NCBI GenBank assembly: GCA_035760305.1
Contig: DASTTF010000045.1
Coordinates: forward strand, 1-19,894
Origin: Nitrososphaera sp035760305
GTDB lineage: Archaea; Thermoproteota; Nitrososphaeria; Nitrososphaerales; Nitrososphaeraceae
Reading direction: 5' to 3'
Length of the DNA: 19,894 nt
Both the position numbers and the translations under genes were made by a program. This document shows positions 14,971 to 19,894 of the stretch, piece after piece. Under the pieces are notes generated by a model. The model ran no database searches and was not told the DNA's origin. It was given only the letters and a program-made list of their open reading frames with translations. The number at the start of each line of letters is the position of its first letter. Within the stretch, counting starts at the first letter, position 1.

Positions 14971-15210
14971 ATGAGATCGACTGAAGCCGATGTAGACAAG
15001 ATCAAGCGCCAGATTGTTATGCACTACCCCTTTACATTTTATGAAGAAATATCTAGGGCACTTATCATTTTCAAGAGTTTCAGGGGTAACAAGAAATACA
15101 TGCGCGCTCTGCCTGTCATGTACGAGCTCCTGGATTATATCAATATCGACCCATTGTCCGGCAAGCATCTGTACCAACTGACAGGAGATCATGGGACATC
15201 TTTACCCTGA
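14971..15210 (+). CDS. Small hypothetical protein, 79 aa
   Basis: The protein starts MRSTEADVDKIKRQIVMHY and continues with helical segments (FTFYEEISRALIIFKSF, YMRALPVMYELLDYINI), ending GKHLYQLTGDHGTSLP. It has no cysteines and no membrane span and is not recognised. The frame extends to a TTG at 14944, but ATG 14971 is preferred because the intervening sequence is T-rich promoter-like DNA. It follows the frameshifted gene by about 100 nt on the same strand and may share its regulation. Composition is AT-rich. Confidence 0.55.
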   Translation: MRSTEADVDKIKRQIVMHYPFTFYEEISRALIIFKSFRGNKKYMRALPVMYELLDYINIDPLSGKHLYQLTGDHGTSLP

Positions 15211-15219
15211 GCATATCGC

Positions 15220-15396
15220 ATGGCCTGGAGATACTATCGCTTTCAGCAGTGCTATGCTCATCTTGGCATACGCAGGAAGATTGAATTAAGATATCTCAAT
15301 ACCGGCTCCGCGGTAAAGACTTACTTTCGGGGAAAAATCATGATAACCAATTCCTTGATTGCCGTCACATTTTGGTCCTTTAGACCGCTGCTTTGA
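15220..15396 (+). CDS. Candidate 58-aa ORF
   Basis: An ATG nine nt after the previous gene opens a 58-codon frame: MAWRYYRFQQCYAHLGIRRK, then a basic middle (KTYFRGK) and a hydrophobic C-terminus (SLIAVTFWSFRPLL). The aromatic/Arg-rich start is unusual, and no ribosome binding site or TATA box is evident. It could be a translationally coupled small membrane-associated protein or a chance frame. Listed because of the tight spacing only. Confidence 0.25.
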   Translation: MAWRYYRFQQCYAHLGIRRKIELRYLNTGSAVKTYFRGKIMITNSLIAVTFWSFRPLL

Positions 15397-15425
15397 TCTT
15401 AGTAAGCATTTCTTTGTCCGGTCTA

Positions 15426-15453
15426 GTTGTTTTTGGGCGCATTACATTTGTAG
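15426..15453 (+). repeat. 28-nt direct repeat, copy 1
   Basis: GTTGTTTTTGGGCGCATTAC at 15426-15445 followed by ATTTGTAG at 15446-15453. It matches the copy at 16057-16084 with a single mismatch (position 8, T against C). Too long to be chance in 20 kb. No coding frame is shared by the two copies' surroundings, so this is a non-coding element or a duplication scar. Confidence 0.75.
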
Positions 15454-15684
15454 AAAGATTACTTGAAGATCAATGTAATGACGGTCCTGTTAGTGGATAC
15501 ACCTGCAAGACGAGAAAGATGCAAATCTATGGCCTGAACGGTATAGGAACTGAACTTTCTTGTAAGAAAGCCTATAACACAGGCGCTCACTTTTTCATTA
15601 AATCTTTGTTCAAAGCCCCCATTCAAAACAATTCTATACTCCTATGGTAGCAACAAACTTGCATTTGAATATTACTCTATTTCT

Positions 15685-15852
15685 CTATCTGGTTGCCCAA
15701 TAGAGCGGATGTGACTGCTCTTCGGGATCGTGTGCTTGCGGTGCAGCGTCAATCCGGTCCTTTAACCCTGCCTCTATGGTTTTGGTGAGCGTTTAGACCT
15801 GCCCCTTCAAATTGTGGATGAGCGTATGAGTTTTGTAGACCAGTTGCCCGTA
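15685..15852 (-). pseudogene. Decayed gene fragment
   Basis: On the minus strand one frame reads LVYKTHTLIHNLKGQV, a TAA (15793-15795), then TLTKTIEAGLKDRIDAAPQA, ending SHPLYWATR at TAG 15685-15687. Both sides of the internal stop look coding and lie in the same frame, and the 3' part has no in-frame start codon. The DNA here is richer in GC than its surroundings. This is best read as the tail of a gene inactivated by a stop and truncated further upstream (next in-frame TAA at 15853). Family unknown. Confidence 0.35.
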
Positions 15853-15871
15853 TTAGTATCACCAGATCGAG

Positions 15872-15934
15872 CTGCAGGCTGGTAAATAATATCGATACCC
15901 CGCGCCTAATCCCTGCGGATTTACCAGCCTGCAG
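15872..15934. repeat. Perfect 16-bp inverted repeat with 31-nt loop
   Basis: CTGCAGGCTGGTAAAT (15872-15887) and its exact complement ATTTACCAGCCTGCAG (15919-15934) flank 31 nt. The arms could form a stable hairpin or a recombinase/protein binding site. There is no T-run after it, so a simple terminator is unlikely. No transposase is present. Confidence 0.75.
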
Positions 15935-16056
15935 TACAACTTAGAATATTCCACTACCAAGATACGAATTGAAGCGACTAGACCAGCAGTTAGTTGACAG
16001 CTTTTGGTCATTTAATTCGATTTCATATTCTGGTTGGCCTTCTAACCCCTCATAAT

Positions 16057-16084
16057 GTTGTTTCTGGGCGCATTACATTTGTAG
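16057..16084 (+). repeat. 28-nt direct repeat, copy 2
   Basis: GTTGTTTCTGGGCGCATTAC at 16057-16076 followed by ATTTGTAG at 16077-16084; 27 of 28 bases match copy 1. This copy ends 21 nt before the ATG of the membrane microprotein gene at 16106, where promoter elements are expected. Confidence 0.75.
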
Positions 16085-16105
16085 CATGATTGTGTATGTA
16101 TAACT

Positions 16106-16294
16106 ATGGGAGTACTCACATTGATTGTAATAGCCGTTGTCGTCCTAGCCGTAATAGGGCTCGGAATCGGAACATTCTATTCTGGAATCTTGAATGGAGC
16201 ACAGAAGGTTGGAACTAACACCGTAGTAGCGAATGTAACTGAAGAAGCAAAAGAATTTGCAGACAGTGTCACGAAAAGTGCAACGAATAACTAA
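16106..16294 (+). CDS. Single-span membrane microprotein, 62 aa
   Basis: MGVLTLIVIAVVVLAVIGLG and the following IGTF form a clear transmembrane helix (about residues 3-25), followed by a polar, Asn/Thr/Lys-rich tail (NGAQKVGTNTVVANV, EEAKEFADSV, TKSATNN). The very short N-terminus and the tail suggest a membrane-anchored protein; side of the membrane unknown. ATG 16106 is the only sensible start. The region upstream contains copy 2 of the 28-nt repeat. Function unknown: possible roles include a membrane-complex subunit or a toxin-like peptide, with no evidence for either. Confidence 0.75.
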   Translation: MGVLTLIVIAVVVLAVIGLGIGTFYSGILNGAQKVGTNTVVANVTEEAKEFADSVTKSATNN

Positions 16295-16478
16295 TAGATG
16301 GATCTACAGATGATCCTCATCCAACGCGGTCAAATCCGATATCCTGTTGTTATACTGATTAAATGAATTTATCAAAATCAACGACAACAAACTCTATGCC
16401 CAGCTGTCTCCAGTTTTCAAACTATGACTTGTAAACAAAAACGTGTGGAATAATTACATTAGCGAATCTTTTCAACTG

Positions 16479-16655
16479 CTAAATGCTATTACTCCTTAAT
16501 GTCTCAATATTTCTATCCATTTGCAGTAGGAGAACTTGATTTTGTTTTAATATGGTATTGATCTCACCCAGCAATTGATTATTTATTGCAAAGTGCTTTA
16601 TCATTTCGCCCTGAAATAGCCGAGTTAGAGCAGGAGAAGATTCGTCTTGTGACAT
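16479..16655 (-). CDS. Small helical protein, 58 aa
   Basis: Minus-strand ATG 16655 opens MSQDESSPALTRLFQGEMIK and continues as a long amphipathic, Leu/Ile/Asn-rich helix (NNQLLGEINTILKQNQVLLLQ) to TAG at 16479-16481. The heptad-like spacing suggests a coiled coil. TTTAAA at 16688-16693 lies about 35 nt upstream. Short but coding-like, with good start context; family unknown. Between the microprotein stop (16294) and this gene, nothing is seen. Confidence 0.55.
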   Translation of the reverse strand: MSQDESSPALTRLFQGEMIKHFAINNQLLGEINTILKQNQVLLLQMDRNIETLRSNSI

Positions 16656-16742
16656 GCCTTACTATGGTATGTTCGCGCTCTTATCCTTTTAAATACAATA
16701 CTCTTACAGCTGAAGTCCTGTCTTTCATTTGATTGCGACTAA

Positions 16743-17003
16743 TTACTTAGATCTCTGCTTCAACTCGAAATCCACGCCCTTTCCACACCATGTCCTCCCC
16801 TTGGCTGTAATAGACCATCCATTCAAGCCTTCATCTATCCAGTGGTTATGCCTTAGAAAAGATATCCACATGTTGACTAGCTGCTCGTCATTACCCAATG
16901 CTACTGTTATGTCCTCCTTGCTCTGGCCTTTGATTAGGCACTGCATGACGTACGTAGCCTGCTTTAAACCTGCAAGCCTCATGGGATCTATTACAGTAGT
17001 CAT
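16743..17003 (-). CDS. Small winged-helix protein, 86 aa
   Basis: From ATG 17003 (MTTVIDPMRLAGLKQATYVM) the protein has a helix pair, then SKEDITVALGNDEQLVNMWI, NHWIDEGLNGWSITAKGRTW and a short tail. The run of recognition helix, small hairpin (DEGLNGWSITAKG) and tail is typical of small archaeal winged helix-turn-helix regulators. It probably binds DNA. The frame extends to TTG 17033, but no ribosome binding site supports that. Divergent from the 17045 gene, 41 nt away, so it may control that promoter and its own. Confidence 0.65.
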   Translation of the reverse strand: MTTVIDPMRLAGLKQATYVMQCLIKGQSKEDITVALGNDEQLVNMWISFLRHNHWIDEGLNGWSITAKGRTWCGKGVDFELKQRSK

Positions 17004-17044
17004 AATACTCTCTATTACTACTAGACGATCCAACTACAAGTGTC

Positions 17045-17296
17045 ATGCGGTCTAAAAGTGCTCGTCAGATGAAAGAAATGCTTACTGCGAATCAGAGTCT
17101 GGTCCGAAAGACCATTTTGAGAAGAAATACTGATTTGGCTGCTTATGACCCAGATGAAAGCAGCTTATGGACTAGTAAATCAAAGCCTACTAAAGTCATG
17201 AGGCTGATATTTGTCAAAGCAGCGACAGGATTTTTGAATTATGAAACTAAAAAAAGGCAGCCCAGCTCTTATGCCGAGGCGTTCAGCTTTTCTTGA
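17045..17296 (+). CDS. Small basic hypothetical protein, 83 aa
   Basis: MRSKSARQMKEMLTANQSLV leads into a Lys/Arg-rich protein (RKTILRRNTD, TSKSKPTKVMRLIFVKAATG) with no recognised motif. High net positive charge suggests nucleic-acid contact. It is divergent from the winged-helix gene and its 3' end overlaps the convergent small gene at 17269-17424 by 28 nt, so one of the two may be shorter or spurious; the minus-strand frame looks the more coding-like in the overlap. Unknown family. Confidence 0.45.
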   Translation: MRSKSARQMKEMLTANQSLVRKTILRRNTDLAAYDPDESSLWTSKSKPTKVMRLIFVKAATGFLNYETKKRQPSSYAEAFSFS

Positions 17297-17424
17297 ACTG
17301 GCTGTGGCAGGTTCTCAAACTGTGTCCTTGACAGCTCTTGAATTTGTGATTCTTCTACCTTTGCTGTGCGCAACTGTTTTGCTCTTTCATCTGCGTTAGC
17401 GTTATTGTATGTTGTTTGTGTCAT
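17269..17424 (-). CDS. Small charged helical protein, 51 aa
   Basis: ATG 17424 begins MTQTTYNNANADERAKQLRT, followed by VEESQIQELSRTQFENLPQP and an ending VQEKLNASA at TAA 17269-17271. The residue mix is typical of a real soluble helical microprotein. It starts 29 nt after the stop of paralogue B on the same strand and is probably co-transcribed with it. No partner of this kind is found next to paralogue A. Function unknown. Confidence 0.55.
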   Translation of the reverse strand: MTQTTYNNANADERAKQLRTAKVEESQIQELSRTQFENLPQPVQEKLNASA

Positions 17425-17453
17425 GCATGTCATACACACCCATCGCACTTAAG

Positions 17454-17729
17454 CTATTGGTGAACCACATTCCGATTACTGTTATGAATGAGTTGAGCTA
17501 CTGGTTGTCCCAAAGAATCTGTCCACCTCATCTTATGCGCCTTGAAAATATAGAAGGCGAACGCTGCCAAATGAGTGCCATAGGTCTTGGCCAAGCTTGG
17601 GCCGGCAGTTGCCTTGCGAGACAGGTACTTGTGGATGTGCCGGCTTCTTTTGAAATGGGCTTTGCTCTCTTCTGTGTATTCCAGCAGCTTCTCTCCATAG
17701 GTCAGTGTCGGTGGTTCGGTGGCTAGCAT
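17454..17729 (-). CDS. Small hypothetical protein, paralogue B of the island pair, 91 aa
   Basis: Residues 9-54 (LTYGEKLLEYTEESKAHFKR through YGTHL) align without gaps to residues 25-70 of the 13471-13689 protein (26 of 46 identical by hand count). ATG 17729 has a strong AAGGAGGA about 8 nt upstream, one of the best Shine-Dalgarno sites in the accessory region; the open frame to 17900 runs into the inositol-1-phosphate synthase gene and is rejected. Unlike paralogue A, the frame continues for 37 residues past THL with an atypical sequence (AAFAFYIFKAHKMRWTD), which may be read-through after loss of an ancestral stop. Likely first gene of a two-gene unit with 17269-17424. Confidence 0.65.
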   Translation of the reverse strand: MLATEPPTLTYGEKLLEYTEESKAHFKRSRHIHKYLSRKATAGPSLAKTYGTHLAAFAFYIFKAHKMRWTDSLGQPVAQLIHNSNRNVVHQ

Positions 17730-17797
17730 GCGTCGTTCCTCCTTATTTTCTGCGTACTGGGTAGATATGGTAAGTATCCACACAGTCCTATACTTCC

Positions 17798-17811
17798 AAA
17801 AGATTAAATCT
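17798..17811. promoter_or_regulatory. AAAAGATTAAATCT promoter/operator motif, second copy
   Basis: The 14-mer is identical to the core of the palindrome at 13710-13728, here with 5-bp symmetric arms (AGATT-A-AATCT, 17801-17811). It lies 30 nt upstream of the plus-strand ATG at 17836 and 77 nt upstream of the minus-strand ATG at 17729. It could act as the TATA box for inositol-1-phosphate synthase and as a shared control site for paralogue B. Confidence 0.5.
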
Positions 17812-17835
17812 ACACATTTTATTGCATAGCCTAGT

Positions 17836-18849
17836 ATGACAGAGATCAGAGTCGCAGTCATTGGGGTCGGCAACGTTGGCTCCACTTTTGTGCAGGGCAT
17901 CGACTACTACAGCGGCAAAAACACCGTCGGGCTCTGGCACCAGAAAATTGCGGGGCTAAAGCCGTCAAACGTCAAGGTGGTTGCCGCTTTTGACATTGAT
18001 CCTGCCAAGGCAGGCAAGAACCTGTCCCAGGTCGCAACCGAAAGCACGAAACACCGTTCTTCAAAGGATTCCAAGGTTATTGTCAGCCCCGGCATTCTCG
18101 CAGACAGCAAAAGTAAGGTCGACAGGCCGGCCAGGGCTTCCCCAGCAGAGTTTGCAAAAGAGTTGAAGAAATCCGGCGCGCAGGTTGTCCTGAACCTCAT
18201 CTCTTCAGGGACGGACAGGACATCGCTTGAATACGCAAAAGCCGCGCTTGCGGCGCGCGCTTCGTTTGTCAACGCTACGCCGGCAAAAATCGCAACCAAT
18301 CCTGCACTGGCAAAGAAATTCGCAGCAGGCAGGCTGGTGCTCGCAGGCGACGACCTGCTGAGCCAGTTCGGCGGGACCGCGTTCCACAAGGGCATGATCG
18401 ACTTTATGGTAGAGCGCGGCGTGCACGTCAACAAAAGTTACCAGCTGGACGTCGGCGGCAGCGCAGAGACAAAGAACACGATGGACGAGCGGATCAGAAT
18501 GCTAAAGCGCGGCATGAAGACCGGCTCGATAGGCATGGAGGCACCATACAAGTTCGAGTCGGTCGCGGGCACGACGGAATACACCGACTTTCTCGGCGAC
18601 TCGCGCAACAGCTACTACTGGATGTCAAGCAAAGGGTTCCTTGGCAGCAACATCGTGATGGACCTGACGCTCAGGACAAGCGACGGGGCGAACGCCGGCA
18701 ACGTGCTCCTTGACGTCGTGAGGGCGACTGCCAAGAAAACCAAGCCGGCCAAGGCTTCAGAAGTTATCAGCGCGTACGGCTTCAAGAGCCCGCCAAAGCA
18801 GTTCAAGATCAGGGAAGCCTACGCCAATTTCACCGGCATGTTCGCCTAG
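17836..18849 (+). CDS. ino1: Inositol-1-phosphate synthase (myo-inositol-3-phosphate synthase family)
   Basis: A 337-residue protein of the short archaeal MIPS type. VAVIGVGNVGSTFVQGI (7-22) is the NAD-binding Rossmann start. Later family segments are FVNATPAKIA (144-153), GDDLLSQFGGT (171-181) and QLDVGGSAETKNTMD (203-217), which form the active site. It isomerises glucose 6-phosphate to inositol phosphate with transient NAD reduction in the cytosol. In archaea the product feeds phosphatidylinositol-type archaeal lipids and inositol-based solutes. ATG 17836 lies 30 nt from the AGATTAAATCT motif, so the transcript is probably leaderless. GC-rich codon use marks the return to core sequence at the right edge of the accessory region. 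Confidence 0.92.
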   Translation: MTEIRVAVIGVGNVGSTFVQGIDYYSGKNTVGLWHQKIAGLKPSNVKVVAAFDIDPAKAGKNLSQVATESTKHRSSKDSKVIVSPGILADSKSKVDRPARASPAEFAKELKKSGAQVVLNLISSGTDRTSLEYAKAALAARASFVNATPAKIATNPALAKKFAAGRLVLAGDDLLSQFGGTAFHKGMIDFMVERGVHVNKSYQLDVGGSAETKNTMDERIRMLKRGMKTGSIGMEAPYKFESVAGTTEYTDFLGDSRNSYYWMSSKGFLGSNIVMDLTLRTSDGANAGNVLLDVVRATAKKTKPAKASEVISAYGFKSPPKQFKIREAYANFTGMFA

Positions 18850-18857
18850 CTGATAAT

Positions 18858-18867
18858 CTATTAATAC
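18858..18867 (+). promoter_or_regulatory. TATA-like box for the thi4 gene
   Basis: CTATTAATAC is centred 27 nt upstream of the ATG at 18889, in the 39-nt gap after the inositol-1-phosphate synthase gene. It indicates a separate, leaderless transcript for thi4. No thiamine riboswitch-like sequence fits in this gap. Confidence 0.5.
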
Positions 18868-18888
18868 CCATCACAGTGGATACCTCAC

Positions 18889-19701
18889 ATGGCAAAGATA
18901 TTCGCCGACGTGAGCGAAAAAGAGATCACAAGGACGATTGCAGACATGTTCCATGAAACAATGACAGAGTATGTTGATTCTGACGTCATTATCATCGGCG
19001 CCGGCCCGGCCGGCCTTACCGCAGGCAGGGACCTTGCAAGGGCGGGCGTCCGCACGCTCATCATCGAGCAGAACAACTATCTCGGCGGCGGCTACTGGGT
19101 CGGCGGCTACATGATGAACCCGGTGACCGTAAGGGCGCCGGCTCAAAAGGTATGGGACGAGCTGGGCGTCCAGTACAGAAAGATAAGCGACGGGCTCTAT
19201 GCGACATGGGGTCCGAACGCGTGCAGCAAGTCGATCAGCGCGGCGTGCGACGCGGGCGTGCGCTTTTTGCAGCTGACAAAGTTTGACGACCTTGTGCTGA
19301 AGAACAAGCGCGTCGGCGGAGTGGTGGTCAACTGGATGCCGGTGTCGGCGCTGCCAAGGAACATCACCTGTGTGGATCCAGTCGCGCTGGAAAGCAAGAT
19401 TGTGATCGACGCCTCCGGCCACGACTCTGTCGCTGTAAGGCGGTTGATGGACAGGGGCTATGTAAAGTGGAAGGGCATGGACCCGATGTGGGTCGAAGGA
19501 AGCGAGGACTCGGTCGTCAACTTTACCGGCGAGGTCTTCCCCGGCCTCATCGCGGCAGGCATGTCAGTCACCGAGACGCACGGCCTCCCGAGGATGGGCC
19601 CGACGTTTGGCGCCATGCTGCTGTCAGGCAAAAAGGCCGCCGAAGTGGCCCTTGGCAAGCTGAAGGAGATGCCAAACCCGCCAAAGATCAAGGCCAAGTA
19701 A
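18889..19701 (+). CDS. thi4: Thiazole synthase Thi4 family (thiamine pathway)
   Basis: A 270-residue flavoprotein-fold protein. DVIIIGAGPAGLTAGRDLA (32-50) is the dinucleotide-binding loop, and NNYLGGGYWVGGYMMN (62-77), IDASGHDS and GMSVTETHGLPRMGPTFGAM are Thi4-type segments. The enzyme builds the ADP-thiazole precursor of thiamine from NAD and glycine in the cytosol. The sulfur-donor position holds Cys161 (in NITCVDPV), matching the yeast Thi4 Cys205 context, whereas some methanogen enzymes have histidine there and use sulfide. A single-turnover, cysteine-consuming enzyme is therefore predicted. ATG 18889 follows a TATA-like box by 27 nt. Ribose-1,5-bisphosphate isomerases share this family, but the Cys-V-D-P motif favours thiazole synthesis. 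Confidence 0.88.
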   Translation: MAKIFADVSEKEITRTIADMFHETMTEYVDSDVIIIGAGPAGLTAGRDLARAGVRTLIIEQNNYLGGGYWVGGYMMNPVTVRAPAQKVWDELGVQYRKISDGLYATWGPNACSKSISAACDAGVRFLQLTKFDDLVLKNKRVGGVVVNWMPVSALPRNITCVDPVALESKIVIDASGHDSVAVRRLMDRGYVKWKGMDPMWVEGSEDSVVNFTGEVFPGLIAAGMSVTETHGLPRMGPTFGAMLLSGKKAAEVALGKLKEMPNPPKIKAK

Positions 19702-19702
19702 C

Positions 19703-19730
19703 CTTTTATTTTTACTCTTTTCCTTTTTCC
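19703..19730 (+). terminator. Pyrimidine-rich tract after thi4
   Basis: Directly after the thi4 stop comes TTTTATTTTTACTCTTTTCC and TTTTTCC, a T-rich tract of the kind that ends archaeal transcripts without a hairpin. Its left part (TTTTATTTTTAC) is also centred about 26 nt upstream of the next start codon, so it may double as the TATA box for the following gene. Confidence 0.45.
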
Positions 19731-19733
19731 TTG

Positions 19734-19894
19734 TTGGATTTCCGCTCTATCCACGTCTATTCAGACGCCTCGATAAACGCCAGGGCAGTAGCCAGAGAGA
19801 TTGCCAAGGTCTTCCCAAATTGCAAGGTGGACGTCAGGCCTCCCTTTGAATACGACGGCGAGATCGAGCATGCAAGAATTTCAGACACCAGGCA
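19734..19894 (+). CDS. 5' part of an unidentified protein
   Basis: The open frame begins TTG GAT TTC (19734; a TTG at 19731 is also possible) and reads LDFRSIHVYSDASINARAVA then REIAKVFPNCKVDVRPPFEY, running off the right edge. The start region has a beta-alpha-beta look (HVYSDASINARAVAREI, then KVDVRPPF). No ATG is available near the promoter-like tract, so a TTG start fits the habit of several genes in this window. The family is not certain; the opening resembles what I recall of small archaeal putative metallopeptidases (DUF6775-like), but the catalytic part lies outside the window. Confidence 0.6.
   Translation, partial: MDFRSIHVYSDASINARAVAREIAKVFPNCKVDVRPPFEYDGEIEHARISDTR

Larger units (their letters stand above)
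15397..16056. other. Stretch without a confident gene
   Basis: Between 15397 and 16105 I find no convincing intact gene. It holds both copies of the 28-nt repeat (one at each end), a small 7-bp hairpin (CTTTCTT-GT-AAGAAAG, 15555-15570), the minus-strand gene remnant 15685-15852 and the 16-bp inverted repeat 15872-15934. The plus-strand frame 15393-15650 has no good start and reads through repeat copy 1. Confidence 0.5.

Noticed and set aside
15393..15650. Plus-strand 85-codon ORF starting at TTG
   Set aside because: It runs through repeat copy 1, has no start signals, and its composition is not convincing.
15685..15735. tRNA-like hairpin AGAGC...GCTCT
   Set aside because: Only a 5-bp stem, no cloverleaf can be built, and it lies inside a coding-like fragment.
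16729..17055. Plus-strand 108-codon ORF
   Set aside because: Antisense of the winged-helix protein; composition rich in Ser, Thr and His as expected of a shadow frame.
17409..17726. Plus-strand 105-codon ORF
   Set aside because: Exact antisense of paralogue B, which has a strong Shine-Dalgarno and a protein-level homologue in the window.
11945..17835. CRISPR array, tRNA gene or integrase att site
   Set aside because: No regularly spaced repeat set, no T-loop-like sequence, and no matching direct repeats at the two edges; only short chance matches such as TGCATA.

Overview
The window looks like a chromosomal segment of an ammonia-oxidising archaeon of the Nitrososphaera type (Nitrososphaeria/Thaumarchaeota). 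The evidence is an archaeal-type glutamyl-tRNA synthetase, an archaeal isoprenoid cluster (isopentenyl phosphate kinase, type 2 IPP isomerase, GGPP synthase), archaeal inositol-1-phosphate synthase and Thi4 genes, and a repeated pattern of TATA-like boxes centred about 26-30 nt upstream of start codons (leaderless transcripts). The assignment is inference from gene content; no rRNA or tRNA gene is visible.

Region 1 (1-11944) is GC-rich, core-like sequence. It starts with the 3' end of an unidentified gene, then a small conserved-looking ORF, a ferredoxin-NADP reductase-type flavoprotein, two small hypothetical genes, and a tight five-gene minus-strand unit running ipk > fni > idsA > gltX > FAH-family hydrolase (7985 down to 2508). 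Gaps in this unit are 1 nt, a 4-nt overlap, 3 nt and 0 nt, and three of the five starts are TTG. The unit would convert isopentenyl phosphate to IPP, isomerise it to DMAPP and build GGPP for archaeal lipids, with a translation gene and a hydrolase co-transcribed. Next come a large secreted repeat protein (8054-10369), a small hypothetical gene, and a divergently transcribed TPR protein with a possible winged-helix segment.

Region 2 (about 11945-17835) is a clearly more AT-rich accessory region of about 5.9 kb made of short, loosely spaced genes. It holds up to four small Cys-motif proteins, a pair of paralogous small proteins (13471-13689 and 17454-17729) with a shared upstream motif, an Lrp/AsnC-like regulator next to an array of TTAACAAA-type sites, a probable frameshifted gene at an A7 run, a single-span membrane microprotein, a small winged-helix protein, a near-perfect 28-nt direct repeat, a perfect 16-bp inverted repeat, and two probable gene remnants. 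Three short reading frames here (58, 51 and 58 codons) are easily missed because of their size; the first two look coding and the third is doubtful. No integrase, transposase, replication protein, tRNA or flanking att repeat was found, so how the region was acquired is open.

Region 3 (17836-19894) returns to GC-rich core genes: inositol-1-phosphate synthase (polar headgroup and compatible solute supply), Thi4 thiazole synthase with a cysteine at the sulfur-donor position, and the 5' end of an unidentified gene.
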